A DNA stretch of 64,000 nucleotides from Lycorma delicatula (lineage: Eukaryota; Arthropoda; Insecta; Hemiptera; Fulgoridae), in contig NC_134456.1 of NCBI RefSeq assembly GCF_047948215.1, forward strand, positions 53,847,459-53,911,458. The letters run 5' to 3'. Made by a program: the position numbers and the translations under genes. The notes beneath the pieces were generated by a model. The model had not been told where the DNA came from, did no database searches, and saw only the letters and a list, made by a program, of their open reading frames with translations. This document shows, one piece after another, positions 50,601-56,300 of the stretch. Position 1 is the first letter of the stretch. The number at the start of each line of letters is the position of its first letter.

Positions 50601-50790
50601 GTGGTTTCAAATCAAAAAATAAAAACACAGTATTTAACAGACAGTATTATAGTGAAAAAAACCAAATACCTCCAACTGTTGGTAAGATATCAATATAGGC
50701 TTTGTACAGAATAGGTAAGGCTCCATTATTAATATGTAGATTTGGCAAATGAGGTATGAAGTCATTGCCAACTAAGAATCCCATCAAAAC
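8519..50790 (-). CDS. XRN1: XRN1 5'-3' exoribonuclease (pacman), internal part, 11 exons
   Basis: XRN1 degrades decapped, 5'-monophosphorylated mRNA in the cytoplasm and P-bodies. Exons, 5' to 3' on the minus strand: 50790-50670, 44051-43891, 38572-38322, 35912-35694, 28209-28062, 26996-26885, 19263-19085, 18959-18924, 17081-16912, 11062-10925, 8636-8519. They total 1653 nt, exactly 551 codons with no stop. All introns are GT-AG and all phases agree. XRN1 is favoured over the nuclear paralogue XRN2 by blocks such as [50 protein letters not shown] and VVFVNWPHLQEAK. By comparison with animal XRN1, roughly the first 280 residues and everything after the GRKY block are missing. The gene spans more than 42 kb here. 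The exons look intact, so it is probably functional. Nearly all the intron DNA I could identify is transposon-derived. Confidence 0.93.
8637..10924. other. XRN1: XRN1 intron between exons at 11062-10925 and 8636-8519
   Basis: AT-rich, no recognisable coding sequence or element. It includes TG-rich simple sequence near 9620-9700 and the 20-bp-arm hairpin at 10436-10480. Confidence 0.6.
10436..10480. repeat. Perfect hairpin, 20-bp arms, 5-nt loop
   Basis: The arm GAGTGCTAACCTTACCATCA (10436-10455) is followed by cgttg and its exact reverse complement (10461-10480). A 14-bp direct repeat, ttaccatcacgttg, starts at 10424 and again at 10447. It lies in the XRN1 intron, about 450 nt downstream of the 10925 donor. 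Confidence 0.85.
10925..11062 (-). CDS. XRN1: XRN1 exon: KVIAIANEKKRIL to SKRLIEEK
   Basis: Acceptor is ttccaaag, donor gtaagt at 10924. It completes the Lys codon and encodes VIAIANEKKRILSKQC, then MITENLVEDIVEQLKLSKRL. It corresponds to the VVAVS--E block and the helix before the GRKY block in other animals. The middle is poorly conserved. Confidence 0.88.
11236..12010 (-). mobile_element. Mariner relic (SETMAR-like), minus strand
   Basis: Reading 12010 down to 11236, pieces match a mariner transposase in order: MLNDAFGDFPMNK, FQEGHEDVMLK, a gap, then VITGDETWVYEFDV (first catalytic Asp), AQSLQWKLPEE and YHEFQLPGCIINKDYFLEVL. Stops and deletions are frequent, and the second and third Asp blocks are missing. 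It sits in the XRN1 intron just upstream of exon 11062-10925. Confidence 0.8.
12011..13153. other. XRN1: XRN1 intron, no gene or element recognised
   Basis: AT-rich. I saw no coding similarity or inverted repeat on either strand. Confidence 0.5.
13170..13453 (+). mobile_element. tRNA-derived SINE, copy 1, with 16-bp target duplication
   Basis: The 284-bp element begins acccaccgggttgg. Pol III A box TGGTCTACCGG is at 13181-13191 and B box GTTCAAGTCC at 13240-13249. A tRNA-unrelated body follows (gtggttgggtttcaattaac) with the tail aaacaggaaaaagaa. It is flanked by perfect 16-bp direct repeats AGTTAATTTGGCAATA (13154-13169 and 13454-13469). It shares sequence end to end with 36605-36897. Confidence 0.93.
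13470..13969. other. XRN1: XRN1 intron, nothing recognised
   Basis: AT-rich sequence without coding similarity. The 101-codon minus-strand frame starting inside the SINE is spurious. Confidence 0.5.
13970..14215 (-). repeat. Palindromic-repeat family copy, left part
   Basis: Minus-orientation copy of the repeat at 7.8-8.2 kb: ccaccaaacacagtaacaga, then cccacatcatcagttggtac and a tract ending atacatcc. Its continuation is at 16656 onward (atcctaataaccacaaaact), so the LINE in between was inserted into this repeat. Confidence 0.7.
14216..16655 (+). mobile_element. 5'-truncated non-LTR retrotransposon (CFDP2-like family)
   Basis: An APE-type endonuclease and reverse transcriptase element, cut at its 5' end at ctcattgtaataagg. 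That sequence occurs inside the longer relative at 58.5 kb. It ends with tgactgaagacaaaaaaaaa. Short direct repeats ATACATCC (14208-14215 and 16656-16663) flank it. The endonuclease part holds the SDHN motif (14650s). The RT part has FADDIV at 15874. The C-terminal part has GHILRHPGIVAL. Related fragments are at 52.4-53.0 and 58.3-59.1 kb. Clade not assigned. Confidence 0.9.
14290..16638 (+). pseudogene. LINE endonuclease/RT polyprotein, broken
   Basis: Open pieces are 14421-14993 (endonuclease and linker), 15121-15369, 15448-16113 (RT, QFGFRK to FADD to YLGSRITND) and 16177-16638. There is one frameshift between 14993 and 15121. Stops include those at 14991, about 15367 and 16111, and TGA replaces Trp in GD-NAS. 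Near 15400, VELLRSAG runs directly into KILTRILYRRIERR, so part of the RT fingers appears deleted. It cannot be active. Confidence 0.88.
16656..16911. other. Right part of interrupted palindromic repeat, then intron end
   Basis: The first roughly 40 bp (atacatcctaataaccacaa...) align with the inner arm of the 7.8-8.1 kb palindrome. The rest is intron leading to the donor at 16911. Confidence 0.55.
16912..17081 (-). CDS. XRN1: XRN1 exon: VKVFDNASRGDNM and VNWPHLQEAK
   Basis: Acceptor is aatttcag, donor gtaagt at 16911. It encodes AKLKKAKVKVFDNASRGDNM, a linker, then DKVVFVNWPHLQEA. The SRG-NM and FVNWPHL-EA motifs are strongly conserved in XRN1. It ends with two bases of a Lys codon. Confidence 0.95.
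17082..18550. other. XRN1: XRN1 intron, nothing recognised
   Basis: AT-rich on both strands, no element identified. Confidence 0.5.
18551..18844. mobile_element. Small non-autonomous hAT-like element
   Basis: The ends CAGTGTTTCGAAACC and, inverted, CAATGTTTCTCAACC resemble the termini of the ZBED5-like hAT elements at 32.0 and 48-50 kb. The left end also has the gtcccctaggggacg motif often seen near such ends. It is about 294 bp and non-coding. The flanking 8-mers gtgtaagt and cattaagt agree only in part. It sits about 80 bp from the XRN1 microexon. Confidence 0.55.
18924..18959 (-). CDS. XRN1: XRN1 36-nt microexon, possibly alternative
   Basis: Acceptor is aactttag, donor gtatga at 18923. 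It encodes twelve residues, ASMEMQNRHVLQ, in phase 0 on both sides. Known XRN1 proteins run from the GFPT-KH block almost directly into a K-KVKVF block. Joining the flanking exons without this one gives the closer fit, so it may be skipped in some transcripts or be a lineage-specific insertion. The poly-pyrimidine tract is weak. Confidence 0.7.
19085..19263 (-). CDS. XRN1: XRN1 exon: start of the domains after the nuclease core
   Basis: Acceptor is ttttctacag, donor gtaagt at 19084. It encodes a region with EYFPTLSKCYAKEEHV, VEVSKLVKGLCPGVKLDVFF and PGFPTFKHLKFT. The GFPT-KH motif is typical of XRN1 and absent from XRN2. Phase is 0 at its 3' end. Confidence 0.92.
19264..20550. other. XRN1: XRN1 intron, simple repeats only
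   Basis: No gene. There is an (AAT)n-like tract near 19935-19962. Confidence 0.5.
20553..21885 (-). mobile_element. Mariner element, copy 2, with TIRs and TA duplication
   Basis: The 1333-bp element lies between TA dinucleotides (20551-20552, 21886-21887). The ends begin CGAGGGTTATTTTTTTTCAA and, inverted, TGAGGGTTATTTTTTCAAGG, followed by the GGTCCGAT / GGTTCGAT block. Same family as 2619-3950, opposite orientation. Confidence 0.94.
20651..21727 (-). pseudogene. Mariner transposase, copy 2, broken
   Basis: It starts MSTTIAS, as copy 1 does, and ends at a stop at 20651-20653. VTGDETWVHFETEE holds the first Asp and LHDNARPH the second. Damage includes Trp-to-stop (TAG) after EQSKQ near 21178, a frameshift near 21390, an 18-bp in-frame insertion (AIDSTV) after KCMATV, and a deletion of about 16 bp that scrambles the PDLAPSD region after PPYS. 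Copy 1 keeps sense sequence at most of these places and copy 2 does so at copy 1's stops. Confidence 0.9.
22010..22717 (-). mobile_element. Jockey-like LINE, RT part (3' half of split element)
   Basis: Minus-strand pieces match a reverse transcriptase: LDLNKPGFDKLGFDVYHNIL, AGIRGQCNKWFKTDL, then ISQGYIFGTILF (usually PQGSVLGPLLF), a decayed region, and a KYLGV-like block near 22050-22070. The missing upstream half continues at 24032, on the other side of the mariner at 22719-24029. Confidence 0.72.
22719..24029 (-). mobile_element. Mariner element inserted in a LINE, TIRs and TA duplication
   Basis: The 1311-bp element is flanked by TA (22717-22718, 24030-24031). The ends TGAGAGGTTATCTCTAAAGT and, inverted, CGAGGGATATCTCTAAAGTA are clear TIRs. 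Its family is distinct from the other mariners in the window. It separates two halves of one minus-strand LINE. Confidence 0.93.
22858..23880 (-). pseudogene. Mariner transposase with frameshifts and a D-to-E change
   Basis: Readable blocks in order: KPAEIHKQLVALYSD (helix-turn-helix), FTGDETLISYY (first Asp), QPFGCKLMATVFWDRFG, LLHDNARPHVAG (second Asp), and PPYSTELAPSDYHLFGK, then a stop at 22858-22860. In the third catalytic block the expected Asp is Glu (STEL for SPDL). Several frameshifts break the frame. Confidence 0.86.
24032..25560 (-). mobile_element. Jockey-like LINE, endonuclease and start of RT (5' half)
   Basis: From 25560 downward, YRADGVIVYIK resembles the GGV-IYI start of an endonuclease domain. 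Next come FAGNINSIIDD (usually GDFN), YLHLLQGHGFNFI and a DYIAIR block. Near 24400-24290 the RT finger region reads IISIIKSMKNKSMGVDRIGI. A KSGDRPL piece follows at about 24190. The frame is broken often. It continues at 22717 after the inserted mariner. Confidence 0.68.
25561..26884. other. XRN1: XRN1 intron, nothing recognised
   Basis: Slightly richer in GC around 26160-26640, which hints at an old repeat, but no coding match was found on either strand. Confidence 0.45.
26885..26996 (-). CDS. XRN1: XRN1 exon: LLSAMATKYDRLTDEEKRRN
   Basis: Acceptor is ttttacag, donor gtaatt at 26884. It encodes DSLLSAMATKYDRLTDEEK, then RRNCHGPMLVYKYTPENQ. This matches the segment where XRN1 proteins have an E-x-R-R-N-x-H motif after the nuclease core. 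It ends with one base of a Gly codon. Confidence 0.92.
27055..27720 (-). mobile_element. Mariner relic, minus strand
   Basis: Reading from 27720: IIDEKWITYVN (first acidic block), a decayed middle with KHHSVWQSPH and RTSYTVC, then a C-terminal stretch ACEIHMSYFDQKS and NGAYMV, matching the SREAC...FF-QKS...NG-Y end of mariner transposases. Many stops. The gttgtctaaaatgtactgag end at 27060 resembles one at 42.82 kb. Confidence 0.7.
27750..28025 (+). repeat. Possible LINE 3'-end fragment with G run
   Basis: The stretch reading RQDRLEYVKSRGFEDDLW resembles the GRPRLEYVK C-terminal block of LINE families in the window. A run of 11 G follows (27935-27945). Low confidence because only one block is readable. 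Confidence 0.35.
28062..28209 (-). CDS. XRN1: XRN1 exon: KKLLPEPFQELM to LIPFINE
   Basis: Acceptor is ttgttacag, donor gtaagt at 28061. It encodes KKLLPEPFQELMVNEDSPII, then [20 protein letters not shown] and LVLIPFINE. This is the DLNGK-containing block that closes the conserved nuclease core. Phase is 0 at its 3' end. Confidence 0.95.
28210..29650. other. XRN1: XRN1 intron, nothing recognised
   Basis: No gene or element identified. The 98-codon frame at 29492-29788 is low-complexity and runs into the 3' end of the R1-like element on the other strand. Confidence 0.5.
29655..31135 (-). mobile_element. R1-like non-LTR retrotransposon, 5'-truncated
   Basis: From 31135 down: a linker region, SSYRLFMLLPL (RT finger), MENQYLVCPGKGTANILC (usually QYGF-PG+ST-DA), LEIFLDISGVFNNLWLPLAI, SKGCPQGSMFGPLL, VAYADDG (YADD at 30237-30248), then LKSHLAVRWQVRVLL, KYVQAQKYLEMFLDE and ICKVIMLYVAPVWANRL. 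The block order and motifs match the R1 clade. After the thumb it joins a 3' end (29655-29760) shared with 42905-43010, so the C-terminal domain is deleted. No rDNA is nearby. Confidence 0.82.
31320..34470 (-). mobile_element. Jockey-like LINE with RNase H, interrupted by a hAT element
   Basis: From 34470 down: PILKPGKDKSP, a CLCKLMEWKVNHFLMWYLES block, LIAPEQCSLRQGRSC (RT), a decayed palm, then SCLDYGCLAYLS and LDARCNLFNCHLVTGAFRSS (RT thumb) at 33480-33360. After the inserted element at 32051-32949 come VHCAFVVGNRTYMFGLP, CSDSVSA and VSFCSVPSHIEISGNEHADI (RNase H, 32030-31720), then a zinc-like C-terminal tail. Many stops. The endonuclease part is missing, so the element is 5'-truncated. 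Confidence 0.8.
32051..32949 (+). mobile_element. Deletion derivative of the ZBED5-like hAT family
   Basis: The 899-bp element has ends CAATGATTCTCAGCC and, inverted, CAGCGTTTCTCACCC. Its left 300 bp match the right end of the 47948-50345 element, including caatcctaacccaatgaaac and acaggttccaacttgatgtg. A short coding remnant at 32490-32617 (LPVEIHDQLIETFANKTLQL) matches KLTVEIHNQLIEMFFDKTLQ in the larger copy. Most of the transposase is deleted. It sits inside a jockey-like LINE. A convincing 8-bp duplication was not found. Confidence 0.82.
34471..34985. other. AT-rich DNA, no gene seen
   Basis: Intron DNA between two transposon remnants, no similarity noticed. Confidence 0.5.
34990..35510 (-). 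mobile_element. Remnant of a repeated protein family, class unknown
   Basis: A 141-codon open frame (35415-34990) includes VLFYEDDNNSSRLSPGKKDC, VYKQKRLVVINLNELYVSFK and THTVCVCPHHQNITLMM. Upstream (to 35510) a weak continuation may exist. I recall uncharacterised arthropod and cnidarian proteins with FYEDDEFSR-PGKKD, KQKRLLL-NLKELY and HSVCVC--HQN blocks, usually multi-copy and thus likely from a mobile element. I cannot name the transposon class. The frame is open and ends at a stop right beside an AT-rich tract. Confidence 0.5.
35694..35912 (-). CDS. XRN1: XRN1 exon: [20 protein letters not shown] block
   Basis: Acceptor is ttttaacag, donor gtaggt at 35693. It encodes DVLRLQAEGYVRAIQWNL, then the aromatic block [20 protein letters not shown] and the run [18 protein letters not shown]. 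These are hallmark blocks of the second conserved XRN region. It ends with two bases of a Ser codon that the next exon completes. Confidence 0.96.
36195..37260 (-). mobile_element. Tc1/mariner-superfamily relic interrupted by a SINE
   Basis: From 37260 down: SIRRAIFKLAMLVMTVWKIL (helix-turn-helix), ALKPADCSVCASFALKMLQ, DHIMFGD (usually VMFSDE, first acidic block), then STFHLSRKV. The SINE at 36605-36897 lies here. It resumes with SPKLNVFHAI-like sequence, a DGTPYHW block (usually DGAPPH), WLIDIFSNCIGRHGLES and a decayed tail. Frame broken. Without the SINE and one copy of its target duplication, the coding blocks run on in order. Confidence 0.75.
36605..36897 (+). mobile_element. tRNA-derived SINE, copy 2, with 16-bp target duplication
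   Basis: The 293-bp copy has A box TGGTCTAGTGG at 36615-36625 and B box GTTCAAGTCC at 36674-36683. The body and tail aaacaggaaaagaa are as in copy 1. The flanking direct repeats AGGTATGGTCAATATA (36589-36604, 36898-36913) are identical over 16 bp. It is inserted in a mariner-type relic. Confidence 0.94.
37261..38321. other. XRN1: XRN1 intron; unclassified GC-richer segment 37790-38250
   Basis: The segment has less A/T than its surroundings and may be an old repeat. No coding block recognised. Confidence 0.4.
38322..38572 (-). CDS. XRN1: XRN1 exon: acidic linker and EFHQHKNDYY block
   Basis: Acceptor is attttcag, donor gtaagt at 38321. The first part is a variable linker with a very acidic stretch (NDCDNDELD, then SSNDEDDGVEDA). 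The conserved EFHQHKNDYYVNKLEYDKV block follows. In XRN1 proteins this precedes the YV-AIQW block, encoded here by the next exon. The exon ends with two bases of a Thr codon. Confidence 0.92.
38573..42900. other. XRN1: XRN1 intron, 4.3 kb with nothing recognised
   Basis: AT-rich on both strands. The only hint is gtagtctaaaacatattgag at 42825, similar to the end of the mariner relic at 27.06 kb. Short open frames near 41355-41709 lack any family signature. Confidence 0.5.
42905..43812 (-). mobile_element. R1-like LINE, 3' fragment
   Basis: From 43812 down: EAILVITGMKPIDLIASEKQ, VKEIEQHGPTLW, a DLFLNVVDLWDAF block, then VMQFLCGHDAFRDRLQKFSL, matching the V-QFL-GHG-F-AYL-+F region C-terminal to the R1 RT. 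The end at 42905-43010, with taacccttatgggctttacc, is shared with the copy at 29655. It stops about 80 bp before XRN1 exon 43891-44051. Confidence 0.75.
43891..44051 (-). CDS. XRN1: XRN1 exon: YINEGGKLNL to RRPNEKERTS
   Basis: The first base (after acceptor taattgtag) plus the next base complete the Gly codon begun in the previous exon. The exon then encodes YINEGGKLNLMRFQKYMDKL and DLSQFRDIYADLKYFQGK, the helical part after the GND motif. It ends in phase 0 at donor gtaagt (43890). The element immediately downstream in the intron, an R1-like LINE fragment, ends only about 80 bp away. Confidence 0.92.
44052..45380. other. XRN1: XRN1 intron, nothing recognised
   Basis: AT-rich, no element found. 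Confidence 0.5.
45700..46650 (+). mobile_element. R1-like LINE ORF1 (gag-like) remnant
   Basis: The plus strand reads an ORF1 C-terminal part in broken frames: a SVILHIKDLDVDATKENVIE block (RRM-like), KITSLRPAYGNCQNATVILP, GWHSCRIEIK, then zinc knuckles. One knuckle, CYKCGGPGHKRAKC (46488-46529), has the full C-C-H-C spacing. The upstream one (FRCWESGHRSPQC, from about 46425) lacks its first Cys. This matches ORF1 of R1-clade elements. DNA from 45250 to 45700 may be its 5' part. Orientation is opposite to the R1-like fragments at 29.7 and 43 kb. Confidence 0.78.
46651..47320. other. GC-richer segment of unknown origin
   Basis: It follows the ORF1 remnant and may be more of that LINE or another repeat. 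Frames are short on both strands. No motif recognised. Confidence 0.35.
47321..47939. other. XRN1: XRN1 intron, nothing recognised
   Basis: AT-rich DNA between the LINE remnant and the hAT element. Confidence 0.5.
47983..48002. repeat. Run of 20 G
   Basis: A pure G tract on the plus strand near one end of the hAT element. The length is exceptional in such AT-rich DNA and may be partly a sequencing or assembly artefact. Confidence 0.8.
48237..49860 (-). pseudogene. hAT transposase, ZBED5-like, broken
   Basis: From 49860 down: LEFFERKLHRLRKQQDSS, LETSYLVTLRVVKMSKSHKI, AENLILLATVDMVSVLIG. This is the ASYLVALRIAKSKKPHTIGE-type region shared by ZBED5, FAM200 and SCAND3-like proteins. Then come a decayed middle (49356-49153) and a C-terminal part (48566-48237) with LRELKIQLAEYFLEDKN, VEIHNQLIEMFFDKTLQLQF and INLFCHVLCETCMKQVFF. 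The BED zinc finger is not seen. Several stops and shifts. Confidence 0.82.
50670..50790 (-). CDS. XRN1: XRN1 exon: end of catalytic domain, GND motif
   Basis: This exon encodes residues 1-40 of the visible protein, VLMGFLVGNDFIPHLP through ILYKAYIDILPTVG. The Asp in LVGND is one of the conserved acidic residues that bind metal in the XRN family. The acceptor is tttgtgttag just above 50790. The donor gtattt starts at 50669 and leaves one base of a split Gly codon. It is the most 5' exon I can see. The preceding exon should end just before the Val of VLMGF, in phase 0. Confidence 0.93.
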
Positions 50791-51018
50791 CTAACACAAA
50801 AGAAAATAACACAATAACACACTGTGCAAATGAACTACAAAAGCAAAACCAACATATAAAATTAATATAAAAAAAATAAATATCAATAAATAAAAATTAA
50901 ACACAGAATTAAGTACTTTTAATACATTTACCCACATACATATGATTGATATTTGTTTGTATCAATCAAATATAAGTTTTCAAAAAAAATTATATTCATA
51001 TATATATATATATATATA

Positions 51019-51764
51019 CAGAGGTCTTCCAGAAAGTAAGAACCGTGCAGCTTCACTCACAACAATGGATCAAGGTCAGTTGATCTCAATTATTCTGCAA
51101 CTGCTATACGAAATTTCTTAAATATGCGATGCAGATTGATTTTTTTTAACTATAATGAATAAAAAAAACTGAAAATTCTGCAGATTGTGAGGCACTATTG
51201 GTCACATTTTTTGAATGTGCAAGGTGTTTGTCTTGTGGAAATTATTATCAAATTACTGCCATGTATGGTGACAATATAATATATGAAGGAAATTTAAGGA
51301 TATAGTGTCGTTTATTTATGGTAGGGAGAACATCTGAATCTGTGGGCAATGCTCAGGACATGCTAGTCTCATCACTGAACAGCTGAGAGAGCAGATTGAT
51401 GTAAAAGAGAACTGGAGTTTCATAACTAGACAAACTTAGTCATAAATTTTCTGTATGTTCACAGTCTATGTTGCATGAAAATGACAATAATGTCAAGACA
51501 ACTGTTTGTGATTGGCTTAATGGATAGCTGTTGCCAGTCCATTAAGCAGTCATGATCACCTGTCTTGACCATCACTTTCATGTAACAGACCGTGAACATA
51601 CAGGCATGCAAAAACTAGTGCTACGATTTGACAGATGCTTGAAGTCAGGAGGTGATTATGTGGAAAAATATCTTAAAAAATGTAGATTATGATGCACATA
51701 TTAAAGCTACAATCAATGTGTTAAAAAACAAAAAGAGTTTTTATTTTCTGGACGACCCTTGTGT
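51019..51764 (+). mobile_element. Internally deleted mariner element
   Basis: The ends AGAGGTCTTCCAGAAAGTAA and, inverted, AAGGGTCGTCCAGAAAATAA form TIRs. The left end follows TA in a (TA)n tract; the right-hand TA is uncertain. The inner sequence keeps an N-terminal fragment (CYGDNIIYEG, RLFMVGRTSESVGN) and the C-terminal DRCLKSGGDYVEKYLKK, while the catalytic core is mostly gone. At about 746 bp it is roughly half of full length. Confidence 0.75.
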
Positions 51765-52440
51765 GCATGTGTATTATATAAATGCTAGAAAGTTTTTTAA
51801 GCATTATAACATCATCTAGATAATAACTAATAAGTATAGTGTTAAATGTGTCACTCCATTTTTGAAAAGTAAACATCATTGCTATTAAACTTAAAAGCTA
51901 TTAGAATTAAACAATTTATAAAATCTAAAATGAAACATTGAAATTCTAATGAAAATCCATATTAAAATGGGAAAGTAAAAACCATATTATTCTATTATTT
52001 ATGATTAAAACCTGCTCGCATAAAGTATTACTCTTAAAAAATAATATTATTTAATTATATTACGGAAAAATAGTTTTACTAATTCAGCCAGCACACCTGA
52101 ATTGAAAAATAAAGTAAAAAACTCATTCGAAATAAATTTTAATCTGGTTTGGAGAAATTACATTCATCTACACAACATCACTAATATATTCTTTAACTCT
52201 ACATAAATTAATGATTAATCTTCCCTATAAAAAATGTATCACTACTCTATAGTTGATCCTGTTCCTGATAGCTATTAAAATTTTTAATGATTACCATTAC
52301 ATTATTATTTATATAATGCACAAAAGATACAATAAGCATATAGTTATATTAGAAAAGAATGGAAATTTTACAAAAATTTTAATTACAATGAATTGAAGGA
52401 AATTATAAAAATATTAACATTTATAAATTAAATTAAATTT
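51765..52440. other. AT-rich DNA, no gene seen
   Basis: Nothing recognised on either strand. Confidence 0.5.
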
Positions 52441-52972
52441 TTTTTTTTGTCTTCAGTCATTTGACTGGTTTGATGCAGCTCTCCAAGATTCCCGAACTAG
52501 TGCTAGTAGTTTCATTACATCCGTAACAATTTGTTTTACATATTCCAAACATTGCCTGCCTGCACAATTTTTTCCTCCTACCTGACCCTCCAATATTAAA
52601 GCGACTATTCCAGGATGCCTTAATATGTGGCCTATAAGTCTGTCTCTTCTTTTAACTATATTTTTCCAAATGCTTCTTTCTTCATCGATTTGCCGCAATA
52701 CCTCTTCATTTGTCACTTTATCCACCCATCTGATTTTTAACATCCTTCTATAGCACCACATTTCGAAAGCTTCTAATCTTTTCTTCTCAGGTACTCCGAT
52801 TGTCCAAATTTCATTCACTTTCATATAAAGCGATGCTCCAAACATATACTTTCAAGAATGTTTTCCTGACGTTTAAATTAATTTTTGATGTAAACAGATT
52901 ATAATTCTGAATGAAGGTTCGTTTTGCCTGTGCTATTCGGCATTTTATATCACTCTTGTTTCATCAAAGTTA
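52441..52972 (-). mobile_element. 5'-truncated LINE, same family as 14.2-16.7 kb
   Basis: It starts at IKCRIAQAKRTF and includes EKKRLEAFEMWCYRRMLKIR, VDKVTNEEVLRQIDEERSIW and GHILRHPGIVALILEGQVGG, then SWRAASNQSND and the 3' end tgactgaagacaaaaaaaaa. It corresponds to the last fifth of the 14.2-16.7 kb copy, with a frameshift near 52800 and a small deletion before the C-terminal block. Confidence 0.9.
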
Positions 52973-53349
52973 TGAATTCATGGGCCGATTATAAGAACGG
53001 TATTTTCTTTAAATTAGCTTGAAGGTATATAGGGCTCTTCTTACTGGCTATATTGTTTATTAAATAGTAATAATAATATAATTCATTATATACAATTAGT
53101 GACAAATTTAACACGGCTTGTCTAAATTTTAAACTTTTTACATATTAGAAAAATAAAAAGCAGTGGGTGTAATGAGGTAGGTAAGAAATAAGGTATTATA
53201 ATTATGCATTTTAACTGAAATTCTTTTTTTATAAATAAAATACATTATTTTACTGAGTTTATATATCTACTCACTTGGGGCAAATACAGGCTGTAGTCCT
53301 AAGCTAATGCCTGCCTTTTTTTTTTTTTATGAGAAATAAACTTTATACT

Positions 53350-56300
53350 TTTTGAAAAATGCCAAACAGATCCAAAGTGGAGACATAATCACCCTGCTGG
53401 ACGGAGGATAACAAAATAGTAAAATTGTAAAAATACAATTTTTTAAGTTATAAATTTGATAGCCATGGGCAAGCCTCAGTCTAGGGGCAGGTCAAAGTTG
53501 GTGGTGGATAGTGAACGGCCCTAAGATATTATGGTTAGCTGCAAATAAGGTTTTACCAAATAAGCAGTCCCAGACCAAGACAGCAGCAGTATCAGGATGA
53601 GGCAGGGGTAGATTTGTGTGGGACTGTACCTTTTTCAATTCCTCACAATCCTTTTTTGGTGCTGTAACATGGCACATAAGAGCTGACATTAAAGAAGCTC
53701 TGCCGATGAAAAAAATGTTTTAACAATGTAGACAACATAACAGGTTATTCCCAACAATGTTTTAGGGTGAAGGAACTTAATTTTACAGATGATAAGCGGT
53801 CAACAGTCTCAAAAGTGTATGTGGAATAGTTTCCCTTCAGTGGACAAAGTGGAAGAACATAGGAGGTGGGTCTCCGAATAAAACCCAGGGCATGTTCAGA
53901 TGCTCGAAGGTGGCAATACCATCACTAGTCTTACCTGCAATTGGGCCAGCAACCTGTTCCCACAATCTCAAATACTAAAAATCATCCAAAAGAAGAAAGC
54001 TGGATTGGGAATTTGGTATCATAATGAAAATTAAAATTAAAAAATTTTGTGATGTCAGAAAAACTACAGACATGTACTTAGAATGTACAATCTCAGGATT
54101 GTATATTCTTGGATTTACTGAGGAAGAAGAACTAATACATGTTTGAAAGAAAAACAGGTACATATGATAATTGAACGAAAAAGAAGCAAAAAGGTTCCTA
54201 TAACAAAAACAGATTATTCAGTGATATACAGTGGTGTAGACTTAGAAAGGAAAGCATCATCTGGTGTGGCTGCTTATCAGTATAGAAATGGAAAAACAGA
54301 ATTTGCTCTTACAGGGATATTAGATAAAATAGTTACATTACGATGTAAAGAAGGAGAATATTTATTATTAATATGTGTTTATGCACTGGAAGAAGGAAGG
54401 AAAGAGGAGACAGAAAGGTTTTATGAACTACTGCAAGAAACTACAGATGCCAGTAATATGAAGGACTTTGATTATAGGTAGCAATTTAAATACAAGAGTA
54501 GGAAATAAGGCTATAGATAGGATAATGTATTGAAATAATTGAAGAGTTATAAACAATAATGAGAAAATATTATGAAATTTTGCTTTGACAATAACGAAAA
54601 CTTTACAATAATGAATGCATAGTTTAAACACAGAAATATACATAAATACACCTGGTCAGAAAGAAGAATTCAAAGCATAAAAGACTATTTTATAGCAAAT
54701 GAAAAGACAAATACACAAGTTTTTTTTGAGGATGTGACATAGCTAGTGACCATTACCAGCTGGCTACAAGTGTGAAGTTACTGAAAAGGTGGAGAAAAAA
54801 TAAAACAATGATCAGAGATATATATTCTAATTAATCATGGAAAGTACATCTTAACGAGGATTTAATTAAAAATCTATATCAAGAAAGATAGAATCTGTAC
54901 AATAAACTATATCCGTTTAGTGAGGATATTGAAATAGAATGGAGTAATTTAAAAAATCTAACCAGTAGGACAGCTTATGAAGCTATTGGTCATACCAAGA
55001 AGAATACTAGATGTAGAAAGGTTAAAATTTGGAATAAGGAAATAAAAAATGCTGCTATAAAGATGAAGAATCAATCTTATAAAAGATAACTGATGGATTA
55101 AAGAGATGAAAACAAAAGAGAGTACAAATCCCTGAGCAGATCAAAGTCGAGAAATATACAAGATGTTTGGGAAGTGTCTGTGTCAAGAAATAGAGAATGA
55201 CATACATAGGAGAAAAAGAACAGTTTATAAAATTTTGCAACATTTAAAGTCAGATAAAAAGGATAAAACAAACATAACAGTTATTGATGATGAAAGTTTT
55301 CTTATTTTTTTCAAGAATTTATGGAGTGGAGAAGAATTTCAAAATGAAAATGATACTAATGAAATAATTTCTACAAACTCAATTGATAAACTAGAATATA
55401 AGGAATAGCAAGAATCAATGAACAAATTGAAAAACAGTAGGGTTGCTGGAAGTGATAATTTAAAAGAAAAAATGTTAAAATAAGCTTGTCAGGATGTTTA
55501 CAACCATCTACTTCACTTATTCAACCTTTGCTGGGATAGAAAAATCATACTTGATGAATGGGCACTTGCTGTATTATGTCTGATATTTAAGAGAGGCGAC
55601 CGATCTGATTGTAATAAATATTGCGGTATTAGTTTGCTGAATATATTGTGTAAACTTTACTTGAAAATAATTATACCTAGAATAAGAACTACAATCATAT
55701 AAACTTTACTTGAAAATAATTAAAGCTAGAATAAAGATTAAACTTGATATGTTATATCCTAGAATTAGGATTATAATATTATAATTCATACTGGAGAAAC
55801 AAACAGGTTTTAGAATTGTTACATCCTGCATGGATAACATTTTAAGTTTAAAAAACTGATAAAAAATATATATATATCTCAGAGAAAGACACATTATGAG
55901 AAAGCTTTTAATAAAGTATGTAGACGATCACTTTCAGATATGTTGAGACAACGTGGTCTTCCAATACATTTAATAAGGATAGTTAGAAATTTATATAATT
56001 TAAAGATGTGTATGATAGGGAATAGTGAGCGTTATGATTGTGATTACAAGTTAGGGTCTTCATCAGGGATGTAGTACATCCCATACATTGTTTAATGTAT
56101 ATATGGACCAACATATACATTTTCTTAGAAAATGCATATCGTAGTTACCTTTTTATGGATATGGTATGGACAACAAAAATATTCTGATGATGGTGTATGC
56201 AGATGGTAGTAATAATTACAGATAATGAAATGTAACACAGAGAGCATTTACTTCAACTGTCAAAGTCAAAGGTTAACAGAAAAACAAAATTTAAATAGCT

